Source of the DNA: Secundilactobacillus folii
GTDB lineage: Bacteria > Bacillota > Bacilli > Lactobacillales > Lactobacillaceae
Direction of reading: 5' to 3'
Length of the DNA: 50,866 bases
Assembly (NCBI RefSeq): GCF_009720675.1
Contig: NZ_WNJO01000014.1
Coordinates: 1-50,866, forward strand
In this document: piece after piece, positions 20,544-28,217 of the stretch
How positions within the stretch are numbered: position 1 is the stretch's first letter
How the letters are laid out: the number at the start of each line of letters is the position of its first letter
The notes under the pieces: model-generated
Seen by the model: the letters and a program-made list of their open reading frames with translations, nothing else
Told to the model about the DNA's origin: nothing
Database searches by the model: none
Program-made: the position numbers and the translations under genes

Positions 20544-21182
20544 CTAGGCTTTGATTGGTTCAACTCGTACCAATTGATCAGCAATATTTTTTGCAAACTG
20601 CATATCATGGGTCACCACGATTTGAGTCATTTGATCACGTTTTAGGCCAAGGATGATTTGCTCAACGGTCTGCCTCAAATCAGGATCCAAAGCACTGGTG
20701 GGTTCATCATAACAAAGGATCTTGGGGTTCATTGCCAAAGCTCGAACAATGGCCAGGCGTTGCTTTTGACCACCTGACAACTGATAAGGATAAAGGGATT
20801 CTTTTCCGGTTAAATTCAGTTGGTCAATCAGTTCTTGCGCCCGTTTTTCTGAATCAGCCTTGGACTGTTTCAAAACTAATTGTGGTGCTAACGTAATGTT
20901 AGCCAAAACAGTTAGGTTAGGAAACAGTTGAAAGTCTTGAAAGACGACGCCAATTACATTGTCATTGTCCCGATTGTTAGCGGGATCAAACGGTTTATCA
21001 TCCAGTAAAAACTGACCAGAATCAACGGACTCCAAGCCACTAATGCATCGCAGTAACGTTGTTTTACCAGCACCAGAAGGACCAACGACAGCAACAATTT
21101 GGCCATCAGGAACCTGCAAATTGAAATTATTTAAAATGGTTCGGTTGCCAAACTGCTTTTTAATATTTTTAAGTTCAAGCAT
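20544..21182 (-). CDS. Polar amino acid ABC transporter, ATP-binding protein (GlnQ-like)
   Basis: A 212-residue ABC ATPase powering the importer encoded around it. Walker A GPSGAGKTT is near residue 34, the signature LSGGQKQRLA near 134, Walker B ILCYDEPTSALDP near 155 and the switch His in VVTHDM near 193. It is a little shorter than the usual 240-residue GlnQ. ATG at 21182 has GAAAGGAG upstream. It lies 21 bases after the permease gene and 15 bases before the binding-protein start. Confidence 0.92.
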   Translation of the reverse strand: MLELKNIKKQFGNRTILNNFNLQVPDGQIVAVVGPSGAGKTTLLRCISGLESVDSGQFLLDDKPFDPANNRDNDNVIGVVFQDFQLFPNLTVLANITLAPQLVLKQSKADSEKRAQELIDQLNLTGKESLYPYQLSGGQKQRLAIVRALAMNPKILCYDEPTSALDPDLRQTVEQIILGLKRDQMTQIVVTHDMQFAKNIADQLVRVEPIKA

Positions 21183-21203
21183 CTTGTGATCTCCTTTCTG
21201 GTT

Positions 21204-21848
21204 CTAACGCCATGCCCGATAGTGCTGTTCCACTCGCCGTAGAATAAACGTGGCAACGGCGGTCATCAAAAGGTAAATGATACCAACCAATACCAGTGGC
21301 AGCAAAGTGACATCGCGGGCAGTCGCTACGTTTCCAGCTCTTAATAAGTCGCCAAGACCAATGACGTAGACCAATGATGAGTCCTTGATCAGATTGATAA
21401 CTTCATTGCCAATTGACGGCACAACAATTTTAACCACTTGTGGAATGACGATCCGACGTAACGTTTGACCACGTGTTAAGCGGAGCACCCGAGCACTTTC
21501 GTACTGACCGCGAGGAATCGCCTGAAAACCACCACGAAAGATCTCGGCAAAGTAGGCGGTGTAATTTAAAATAAAAGCAAAAATGGCGGCGTCATAACGT
21601 TGAAAGATTATGCCAATGATCGGTAAACCGTAAAAGACAAAAATTAATTGCAGTAACAGTGGTGTCCCTCGCATCAGCCAGACGTAAAATTTTAAGATCC
21701 ACCGCAGTGGCGGGATGTTTGACGTTAATCCCAGACTAACGACAACGCCTAACGGGATAGAAGCAATCAAGGTCCAAAAGAAAATCTTGATGGTCATCCA
21801 AGCACCACTTAAAAGTGATGGTAATATTTGACTTGCATAATGTAACAT
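21204..21848 (-). CDS. Polar amino acid ABC transporter, permease
   Basis: A 214-residue HisM/GlnP-type permease with about five transmembrane helices. The EAA motif that contacts the ATPase is seen as YESARVLRLTRGQTLRRIVIPQ near residues 115-137 (given here in summary: ESARVLRLT, RIVIPQ). A typical N-terminal motif GAWMTIKIFFWT is also present. It is the first gene of the operon, starting at ATG 21848 after a GGGGGA RBS, and is directly preceded by the duplicated T-box. Confidence 0.91.
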   Translation of the reverse strand: MLHYASQILPSLLSGAWMTIKIFFWTLIASIPLGVVVSLGLTSNIPPLRWILKFYVWLMRGTPLLLQLIFVFYGLPIIGIIFQRYDAAIFAFILNYTAYFAEIFRGGFQAIPRGQYESARVLRLTRGQTLRRIVIPQVVKIVVPSIGNEVINLIKDSSLVYVIGLGDLLRAGNVATARDVTLLPLVLVGIIYLLMTAVATFILRRVEQHYRAWR

Positions 21849-21870
21849 AACGGATCCCCCTTCTTAAATA

Positions 21871-21970
21871 AAAAAGCCCTCCTGAACCAAATACGGTTCA
21901 AGAGGGCGACAATTATCGCGGTTCCACCTCACTATCAGTCACTGCTCACACAGCGACCCTCAAGAAGTCC
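21871..21970 (-). promoter_or_regulatory. T-box module 2 (gene-proximal) without its own stem I
   Basis: On the minus strand AGGTGGAACCGCG (21929-21917) is followed by a 13-bp terminator stem (21895-21907 with 21876-21888) and TTTTTT. Just upstream is a copy of the segment that precedes the first T-box (GCTGTGTGAGCAGT in both). Only about 50 bases separate it from terminator 1, so there is no room for a second specifier hairpin. It should form its own antiterminator/terminator choice before the permease gene. Confidence 0.8.
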
Positions 21971-21976
21971 ACTAAT

Positions 21977-22245
21977 TAAAAAAGTCCTCTTGGCCAATGC
22001 CAAGAGGACGATCATTTCGCGGTTCCACCTCTGATTCGTTAACTGCTCACACAGCTAACCTCAGTAAGTTTAATTAATAAACTTCAGCGATAACGAGCTT
22101 ACCGGATCTTTCCTACTTCATTCAGAAAGTCAACTCACAGATGTGATTCATCATGATCATTTATCCGGCTCTCAGCATCCCGGACTCTCTGGCTAAAACA
22201 TCATCACTACTAGTCTGATCAAAGTTATTTATTAGATTAGTTCTC
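21977..22245 (-). promoter_or_regulatory. T-box riboswitch leader with stem I and module 1
   Basis: The minus RNA starts near 22239. A stem I region is recognisable: base pairing between segments around 22216 and 22109, an AGTA loop motif, AGAGAG, and the TCCGG/CCGGA hairpin. Then come the T-box AGGTGGAACCGCG (22030-22018) and a perfect 11-bp terminator (21984-21994 with 21999-22009) with TTTTTT. Uncharged tRNA would stabilise the antiterminator and switch on the amino acid transporter. Aligned to the valS leader, the specifier would be TTG, but this register is uncertain and I do not assign the amino acid. Confidence 0.85.
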
Positions 22246-22273
22246 ATTATAGCTTAAATCTTTCAGGTGTCAA
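22246..22273 (-). promoter_or_regulatory. Promoter of the T-box/ABC transporter operon
   Basis: Minus strand TTGACA (22273-22268), 16 nt, TATAAT (22251-22246): both hexamers are perfect consensus, with a slightly short spacer. Such a strong promoter fits an operon controlled by transcription attenuation. Confidence 0.85.
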
Positions 22274-22363
22274 TATCGTTTATTTCTCAAAATTGGAAAC
22301 CCCAGACATCTCAAAGCTCAATCAAGCCATATTAGTCAACGTTTAAATGGATTTAACGCTGAC

Positions 22364-23167
22364 CTAGCCGCGTTTGAACCAGTGGCTGATTCGGGCCCAA
22401 AAACCAGTCTTGGGCTGCTGAATCTTCATCAATGGAATCGTCTCGCCTTCCAAGCGACGTGCAATATCTCGGTAACCGCGACCGGCAGGATTATCCGAGT
22501 CAAGAACGATCGGTTCGCCACGGTTAGAGGTTGCAATGACTTCGTCATCATCGAGGACAATGCCCAGTAGCGGCACGCCAAGATGATGAGTGATCTCATC
22601 GATATCCATAGCATCGCCATCCGCCATCATATGACTGCGAATTCGGTTGATCAGCAAATGAGACTCCTCTTTCAAAGGATTCTTTTCTAAAAGGCCAACC
22701 ACTCTATCAGCATCACGAACAGCCGAAATCTCTGGGGTGGTGACAATGATCGCCGTATCGGCACCCGCAATGGCGTTTAAGAATCCCTGCTCAATACCGG
22801 CAGGACAGTCGATCAAGACGTAATCAAAATCCTTTTTTAACTCATCGACGATACTTTTAGCCTGCTCTTCAGACAGGGCGGTTTTATCCGTATTTTGTGC
22901 CGCGGGCAGTAAGTACAACAGATCATCAAACCGTTTATCTTTGACCAGGGCCTGAGCCAATTTAGCGCGACCCTCAACCACATCAACGATATCGTAAATG
23001 ATTCGGTTGTCTAACCCGAGTACCACGTCCAGGTTTCGCAGACCAATATCCAGGTCAACGAGACAAACCCGTTTTCCCATCAATGCGAGTGCCGTACCAA
23101 TATTTGCACTCGAAGTCGTCTTGCCGACACCCCCCTTACCTGAGGTGATTACAATTGATTTTCCCAT
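22364..23167 (-). CDS. minD: Septum site-determining protein MinD
   Basis: Membrane-associated ParA/MinD ATPase that, with MinC, blocks division away from midcell. The deviant Walker A GKGGVGKTT begins at residue 10 and DLDIGLRNLD at about 38; the C-terminus ends in a basic/aromatic stretch (FWARISHWFKRG) suited to membrane targeting. The 267 residues match the family. It is the last gene of the mreBCD-minCD cluster, 6 bases after minC, with GGGAGG just inside the end of minC as RBS. Confidence 0.95.
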   Translation of the reverse strand: MGKSIVITSGKGGVGKTTSSANIGTALALMGKRVCLVDLDIGLRNLDVVLGLDNRIIYDIVDVVEGRAKLAQALVKDKRFDDLLYLLPAAQNTDKTALSEEQAKSIVDELKKDFDYVLIDCPAGIEQGFLNAIAGADTAIIVTTPEISAVRDADRVVGLLEKNPLKEESHLLINRIRSHMMADGDAMDIDEITHHLGVPLLGIVLDDDEVIATSNRGEPIVLDSDNPAGRGYRDIARRLEGETIPLMKIQQPKTGFWARISHWFKRG

Positions 23168-23173
23168 TTTATG

Positions 23174-23836
23174 TTAGCCTCCCATTTGGTGGTACATTTT
23201 TGGATTGATTGTTTTTAACTCTGAAAGTTGTCCGTATTCCAATACATGAAGGTCGTTCACGTATGCCACAGTCTGTGCGTCATCCGGAACTTCATCCGGT
23301 TCTACGATGTTGATTTGTTCACCGATTCGAATTTGCTGTGCTCGGTGAAAATCACCGATCACGATCTTATCTTCAGAACTAGGGTAACCAGCTTGCAAGA
23401 TTCCCAAGACGCGACCCATAACGTAAATGTTGCCGGTTGTTAATAGCCGCCCGCCTTCGTTAATGACACCAAAGTATAAAACGTCACCCTTCATTTCAAG
23501 CGTCTGCCCGTTCCGAATAGTCTGAGTAGCTAGGTGAACGTTTTCCTGTTCTTTTAAACGGGTGGCATCCTCAATCGTCATCACGTCCGGAATCACTTTA
23601 TGAATCTGGAAATGATCGTAGGTCCCAAAAATCGCTTCTAATTGCTGATGTTGATCCGCCGTCAGTAACCGTTTTGGGCTTAAAACATCGAAACTGATCT
23701 TATCAGTCACCGGCGAATCAGTTGCCAAATTATCAAGCAGTTCCCTAAGTTTCTCCTTGATCTCTTCAAAACCGGCGGCCTGATCCAACACGATCTGGTA
23801 ACCATCTTGATTTCCTCTTAACACAACAGCTTGCAT
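23174..23836 (-). CDS. minC: Septum site-determining protein MinC
   Basis: FtsZ-antagonising division inhibitor, 220 residues. The C-terminal beta-helical domain is recognisable from about residue 105 (TIRNGQTLEMKGDVLYFGVINEGG in parts: RNGQ, GDVLYFG, NEGG, then GNIYVMGRVLG and AGYP), the region that dimerises and binds MinD. ATG at 23836 follows GGGAGT. It is 15 bases downstream of mreD and 6 bases upstream of minD. Confidence 0.93.
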   Translation of the reverse strand: MQAVVLRGNQDGYQIVLDQAAGFEEIKEKLRELLDNLATDSPVTDKISFDVLSPKRLLTADQHQQLEAIFGTYDHFQIHKVIPDVMTIEDATRLKEQENVHLATQTIRNGQTLEMKGDVLYFGVINEGGRLLTTGNIYVMGRVLGILQAGYPSSEDKIVIGDFHRAQQIRIGEQINIVEPDEVPDDAQTVAYVNDLHVLEYGQLSELKTINPKMYHQMGG

Positions 23837-23851
23837 ACTCCCGACCCCTCT

Positions 23852-24376
23852 TTAATTCTTCAACCGGTCAAAGACCCATTGAATTGGAAAATATAGTATC
23901 ACGTAAGCGGCCAAATTATACGCCAGTGTCGGCGCTAACGAGTAAACCAGCATGTCAGCAAAAGAAGCACTGGTCAAGTGCACAACCAAATTGCCCACGT
24001 AACTTAAGGTGCAGACAATGGTCACGTCGATAAAATGAACCAGCAGACCACTTAAAAAGTTGATTGGAAAGGCTTTGTAACAGGCCCTAGTCAGTGCAAC
24101 TACAATTGGAAATACAAACACAAAGATTCCAAAAATACCGGTATAGTAGACGTCAAACAGGCCCCCAGCAATTGCAGCCCAAATTTCTAGCGGAATATGA
24201 ATCTGGTCTTCAAAAAAAACCGAAAGTACCAGCCACAAAACAACTAAGTAGCTACTCATTGAATACGGATAACTGAAAAGTTGTTTGGGAAAAACCGCAC
24301 CCAAGATACCGTCAAGGTAGAAAAACAGTAACAACCCAATTGGAAAGCCGTAACGTAATTTAGTTACTCGTAACAT
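23852..24376 (-). CDS. mreD: Rod shape-determining protein MreD
   Basis: A hydrophobic 174-residue protein with five or six membrane helices, partner of MreB and MreC in the elongation complex. MreD sequences diverge strongly, so identification relies on length, hydrophobicity and its place between mreC and minC. The frame is open to 24418, but the ATG at 24376 (MLRVTKLRYGF) follows GGAGGCAACT and avoids overlapping mreC, so I chose it. Confidence 0.88.
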   Translation of the reverse strand: MLRVTKLRYGFPIGLLLFFYLDGILGAVFPKQLFSYPYSMSSYLVVLWLVLSVFFEDQIHIPLEIWAAIAGGLFDVYYTGIFGIFVFVFPIVVALTRACYKAFPINFLSGLLVHFIDVTIVCTLSYVGNLVVHLTSASFADMLVYSLAPTLAYNLAAYVILYFPIQWVFDRLKN

Positions 24377-24386
24377 AGTTGCCTCC

Positions 24387-25250
24387 TTAATTGGTTGTTT
24401 GAGCTTGTCTGATTGCAACTGTCACAACGCTAAGTTCGGAAATGTCTGCAGCGGGTTTGATCGTAATCTTTGAGGCCGTCCCATAGTTATCCGTTCCAGT
24501 TGAGGCGACTGTACCCACCAACAGGCCAGCCGGCATGATACCGCCAAGACCGCTGGTAACGACTTTATCGCCCTTTTGAATCTTGGTCTTTGAGGTAATG
24601 TTACCCATCTCAATTTGATTCTTAGCGTTGTCAAAACCGGAAATAATACCATTGACCGTGCTACCACTCTTATTGGTGATTGAAATCGCAAAACGGTTGG
24701 CAGATTCACTACTATTTGACAGCAGTTCAACCTTACTGTTTGTCCGGTTAACTTCTGAGACACGCCCGACCAAACCAGACCCAGAAAGCACTGGCATGTT
24801 CTTTTTAATACCTGCTGCACTACCCTTATCAATGATCACTTGATTTTCCCATGATGATGGTGTTCGTGCAATTACGGTAGCGTTAACAGGTGAGTAATCG
24901 GTCAAGGCGTGGTTTAACTTTAGTTCTTGTTTTAACCGCTTATTTTCCTGACTAACAGATTGATCATGAACTTTAGTCTGCGCCAGTTCTTGAACCTGAC
25001 TCTTTAATCGCTGGTTTTCCTGATAGGTGTTAAGTAAATCCGAAACACCAGTCACGGAACCCTTCAAACCATTAACTGGCCACGCAATAACCCGGTTGAC
25101 CAGTCCCACAACGTCATTGCCAAACTGCTGGATCAATGGCGGTGTTGAGCGTTTGTTGCGGATAGCAACAGAAACACTCATAAGCCCAAAACTGACAATT
25201 AGACAAACAATCACGATCACTAATCGTCGGTTTGAAAAGAATTTATTCAT
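24387..25250 (-). CDS. mreC: Cell shape-determining protein MreC
   Basis: A 287-residue bitopic protein that organises peptidoglycan synthesis outside the membrane. A short cytoplasmic N-terminus with RR precedes a transmembrane helix at about 9-29; a coiled coil follows (about 65-105), then the double beta-barrel domain with motifs VIARTPSSWENQVIIDKGSA (in parts: SSWENQ, IDKG) and GLVGRV. ATG at 25250 follows GGAGGACG. It lies 237 bases after mreB with its own candidate promoter and a large hairpin in between. Confidence 0.93.
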   Translation of the reverse strand: MNKFFSNRRLVIVIVCLIVSFGLMSVSVAIRNKRSTPPLIQQFGNDVVGLVNRVIAWPVNGLKGSVTGVSDLLNTYQENQRLKSQVQELAQTKVHDQSVSQENKRLKQELKLNHALTDYSPVNATVIARTPSSWENQVIIDKGSAAGIKKNMPVLSGSGLVGRVSEVNRTNSKVELLSNSSESANRFAISITNKSGSTVNGIISGFDNAKNQIEMGNITSKTKIQKGDKVVTSGLGGIMPAGLLVGTVASTGTDNYGTASKITIKPAADISELSVVTVAIRQAQTTN

Positions 25251-25282
25251 GATCGTCCTCCAATGAACGTTGCAATCTCAAA

Positions 25283-25291
25283 ATTGTAACA
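25283..25291 (-). promoter_or_regulatory. Candidate extended -10 promoter for mreC
   Basis: Minus strand TGT then TACAAT (-10 at 25288-25283), about 33 bases upstream of the mreC start. No good -35 is seen. It would allow mreCD-minCD to be expressed apart from mreB. Confidence 0.4.
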
Positions 25292-25355
25292 AGTTGATAT
25301 CGTCTCATTACCACATTCAAAAAGCGCGGCATTTTTCAATCCAACGGCTATAAGT

Positions 25356-25398
25356 AAATAATTCCGTATGTTCTGAAATTGAACATACGGAATTATTT
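25356..25398. terminator. Perfect 18-bp hairpin between mreB and mreC
   Basis: Arms 25356-25373 and 25381-25398 are exact reverse complements with a 7-nt loop. It lies 90 bases after the mreB stop. The following bases are only weakly T-rich on either strand, so it may be a terminator, an RNA processing site or a stabiliser. Confidence 0.55.
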
Positions 25399-25487
25399 GC
25401 TTTCACGGCTGGAGGGGCTCTCAGCCTATCCGCAGTGCATTATGCCTAACAGATACATGACTGGAACCGATGCCTCACTCCCGAATG

Positions 25488-26492
25488 TTATTTCTTTTTC
25501 ATGACATCAATACTCTTAAGTGATTCACCTGTGCCAATCGCAACACAATCAAGTGGGTCATTAGCAATGAAAACTGGCACCTTTGTAGCATCAGCAATCA
25601 CGTCAGGCAGATTTTTCAAGAGCGCACCGCCACCGGTTAAAACGATCCCATGGTCGATCACATCAGCAGCAATTTCTGGAGAAGTTTCTTCCAAGGTTTC
25701 CTTGATGGCAGAAATAATTTCTTCGACTGGCTCGTGGATCGCATCGGCAATATCGATTGCTGATACCTCAATCGTCTTTGGCAGTCCCGAAATGAGATCA
25801 CGCCCACGAATCGTAGCCCCATCATCTTCTTTAACGGCTTCCTTTGAGGCGGAACCAATATCCCACTTCAACTGTTCAGCAGTTCGTTCACCGATCAAGA
25901 GGTTAAAGTGTTGACGAACGTAAGCAACGATGGCTTCATCCAACTTATCCCCTGCCATTCGAATTGAACGACTAGAAACGATCCCACCTAATGAAATCGT
26001 GGCAACATCGGTGGTCCCACCACCAATATCCACAACCATGCTCCCAGTAGGATCCATTACAGGAAGACCGGCACCAATAGCTGCTGCAAATGGCTCTTCA
26101 ATCACGTATGCATCACGAGCACCGGCAACCCGAGTAGCATCGATCACAGCCCGTTTTTCAACTTCTGTGACCCCGCTTGGCACACAAACCATGACGTATG
26201 GTTTACCGTTTGACTTACCCAATGTCTTTTGAATGTAATACTTCATCATGGCAACGGTTGTGTCATAATCGGCAATCACTCCATCTTTCATTGGACGAAT
26301 AGCTACAATACTTGCTGGTGTGCGTCCGATCATTGCTCTCGCATCTTCACCAACGGAAACAATTTCGCCAGTTTTCGAGTTCTTTGCGACGACTGAGGGT
26401 TCGCGTAAAACGATTCCCTTACCGTCGACATAGACTATCGTGTTGGCCGTACCGAGGTCGATGCCAATGTTTTTAGTTCCTAATCCGAACAA
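25488..26492 (-). CDS. mreB: Rod shape-determining protein MreB
   Basis: Actin-like filament protein, 334 residues, that guides cell-wall elongation. Phosphate 1 motif GIDLGTANT near residue 10, phosphate 2 [13 protein letters not shown] near 154, and the adenosine motif [13 protein letters not shown] near 286 are all present. The start is a TTG (26492) giving the family N-terminus [14 protein letters not shown], with AAGGGATG upstream; the nearby ATG is out of frame. It is the first gene of the mreBCD-minCD cluster, consistent with the rod-shaped cells expected. Confidence 0.96.
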   Translation of the reverse strand: MFGLGTKNIGIDLGTANTIVYVDGKGIVLREPSVVAKNSKTGEIVSVGEDARAMIGRTPASIVAIRPMKDGVIADYDTTVAMMKYYIQKTLGKSNGKPYVMVCVPSGVTEVEKRAVIDATRVAGARDAYVIEEPFAAAIGAGLPVMDPTGSMVVDIGGGTTDVATISLGGIVSSRSIRMAGDKLDEAIVAYVRQHFNLLIGERTAEQLKWDIGSASKEAVKEDDGATIRGRDLISGLPKTIEVSAIDIADAIHEPVEEIISAIKETLEETSPEIAADVIDHGIVLTGGGALLKNLPDVIADATKVPVFIANDPLDCVAIGTGESLKSIDVMKKK

Positions 26493-26557
26493 TCTGTTTC
26501 ATCCCTTCATTTAGCCACAATCACACGGTTAGATTGCTTGTTAATTTGCTAGGTGTT

Positions 26558-26566
26558 ATTATACCA
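26558..26566 (-). promoter_or_regulatory. Extended -10 promoter of mreB
   Basis: Minus strand TGG then a perfect TATAAT (26563-26558), 65 bases upstream of the mreB start. The -35 region is poor, as is usual with extended -10 promoters. Confidence 0.6.
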
Positions 26567-26694
26567 TACCTAGTCATTTAATAACTACTTGCCGGTTAAA
26601 AGCATAACTAATTTAGGGGCGTCCTGGCAAGTATTAATTAACGATTTAAAAGAAATTAAATATTACATTGCAACCTAAACGCATCTTCAGTACT

Positions 26695-28005
26695 TTAAGG
26701 CTCCAAAAAGAAGGCCCGTACATCAGAAATGAAGTACAGCGAACCGGTAATCAAGAAAAGATCCTCAGCAGACATTCGCTGTAAAACAGCACCAATTGCT
26801 AGTTGCCAGTTATCAATAACCTCGATTCGATCATCGTCAGCATACTGCGCAGCTAACGCCTTGGGATCAGTAACTTGACGGGTCCCTGGGCCCTTAAAGG
26901 TAGTCAGAATAATATGCAGATTTGAAATTGTCCGCAGCGTTGAAAGCATTTTATCATGCTGCTTGTCAGCCAGTACGCCGAACAAAATAAAAATTTCATT
27001 ATCGCTAAATCGTTGCTTAAGCAATCTCGTTAACTCGGTGATCGCAGGTTCGTTATGGGCACCATCGATGACGATCAAAGGCTCTTTGTGTAACGGCTCA
27101 AAACGGCCAGCCCACACGGTTTCATCTAATGAGCGCGCCACGTTGGCTGCCACGACGGGCTGATGATGTTGCTGCTGATATAAAAGAAACGCTGCCAAAG
27201 CACAACTGGCATTATCAACCTGATAATCACCTAAAAGACTTATTTTTAACCCTTTAAAGTTGAAATCACGAAAATGAAAGTCAAATTTTTCCTGCCAGCC
27301 TGCCTCAGATTTAATTGGTGCTTGAATCTCCTTGCCAAGCCGATAAATTGGGCTTTGGTGGGCACTAGCAGTTTGATTGACCACCGCCATTGCTTCATCC
27401 GGTAATTTACCAACGACCACTGGGACATGGGGCTTGATGATCCCAGCTTTTTGTGAAGCAATTTCAGCCAGCGTGTTGCCCAGCAATTTCATATGGTCAA
27501 AACCGACCGTCGTGATCACCGAAACAGCCGGTGTGAAAACGTTTGTCGAATCTAACAGGCCACCGATGCCGACTTCGATCACGGCGACATCAACGTGGTT
27601 TTTAAAATACAGGAACATCATTGCCGTAATGATTTCAAATTCTGTTGGACCGCCCTCTGGATAATGGGCATCCAAATCAGCAACCACCGGCTGTACCTGA
27701 TTGACTAAATCGATTAAATCACCGTCACTTATAGCCTTTCCGTCCACTGAGATTCGTTCGTTAAACCGCACTAAAAACGGCGAGGTAAACGTGCCAACTG
27801 TGTACCCCTGTGACTGTAACAGGTCACGAGTAAACGCCACGGTGGACCCCTTGCCATTAGTCCCGGCTACGTGAATCGCCGACACGTTATCTTGAGGATC
27901 ACCGAGTAAGGCTAGAAACTTTTTCATTCGGTTAAGATGATCACTTTTTTTAAACTTTGTTCTGCCATGAATAAATCCTAACGCCGCTTCATAATTCTCC
28001 ACCAT
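26695..28005 (-). CDS. folC: Folylpolyglutamate synthase / dihydrofolate synthase
   Basis: Adds glutamate to folates (and in many bacteria to dihydropteroate), 436 residues. The ATP-binding motif HVAGTNGKGST is near residue 45, followed by TFTSPFLVRFNERI; the Mur-ligase family motifs DHMKLLG and VIDGAHNEPA are also present. It follows valS on the same strand, a linkage (valS-folC) common in lactobacilli and bacilli, and precedes mreB. The RBS for ATG 28005 is weak (GGAAAGAGTGG about 12 bases off). Confidence 0.93.
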   Translation of the reverse strand: MVENYEAALGFIHGRTKFKKSDHLNRMKKFLALLGDPQDNVSAIHVAGTNGKGSTVAFTRDLLQSQGYTVGTFTSPFLVRFNERISVDGKAISDGDLIDLVNQVQPVVADLDAHYPEGGPTEFEIITAMMFLYFKNHVDVAVIEVGIGGLLDSTNVFTPAVSVITTVGFDHMKLLGNTLAEIASQKAGIIKPHVPVVVGKLPDEAMAVVNQTASAHQSPIYRLGKEIQAPIKSEAGWQEKFDFHFRDFNFKGLKISLLGDYQVDNASCALAAFLLYQQQHHQPVVAANVARSLDETVWAGRFEPLHKEPLIVIDGAHNEPAITELTRLLKQRFSDNEIFILFGVLADKQHDKMLSTLRTISNLHIILTTFKGPGTRQVTDPKALAAQYADDDRIEVIDNWQLAIGAVLQRMSAEDLFLITGSLYFISDVRAFFLEP

Positions 28006-28072
28006 GTTAACTTTGCCACTCTTTCCGGTTCAGACCACTAATTTTGCTACGCAATCATTTAACGATAATATG

Positions 28073-28117
28073 AAACAAGCGAGATTTTCAGCTATCAACT
28101 GAGAATTTCGCTTGTTT
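28073..28117. terminator. Hairpin between valS and folC
   Basis: Nineteen-base arms (28073-28091 with 28099-28117) and a 7-nt loop. The two non-Watson-Crick positions are G-U on the plus-strand RNA but mismatches on the minus RNA. Its place after valS suggests a valS terminator, yet T-runs are short. Confidence 0.5.
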
Positions 28118-28217
28118 TGTATCAGTCATTGAATTGGTATATTAACGTCGCTAATCAACTGACAACTCGTGCGACACCACTCGTTGATCATGCGTCCTAT
28201 TATACCATGTCACTCAC

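Noticed and set aside
26604-26636. Inverted repeat TACTTGCC / GGCAAGTA between folC and mreB
   Set aside because: Only 8 bp with a loop of about 30-40 bases and no T-tract; could be chance.
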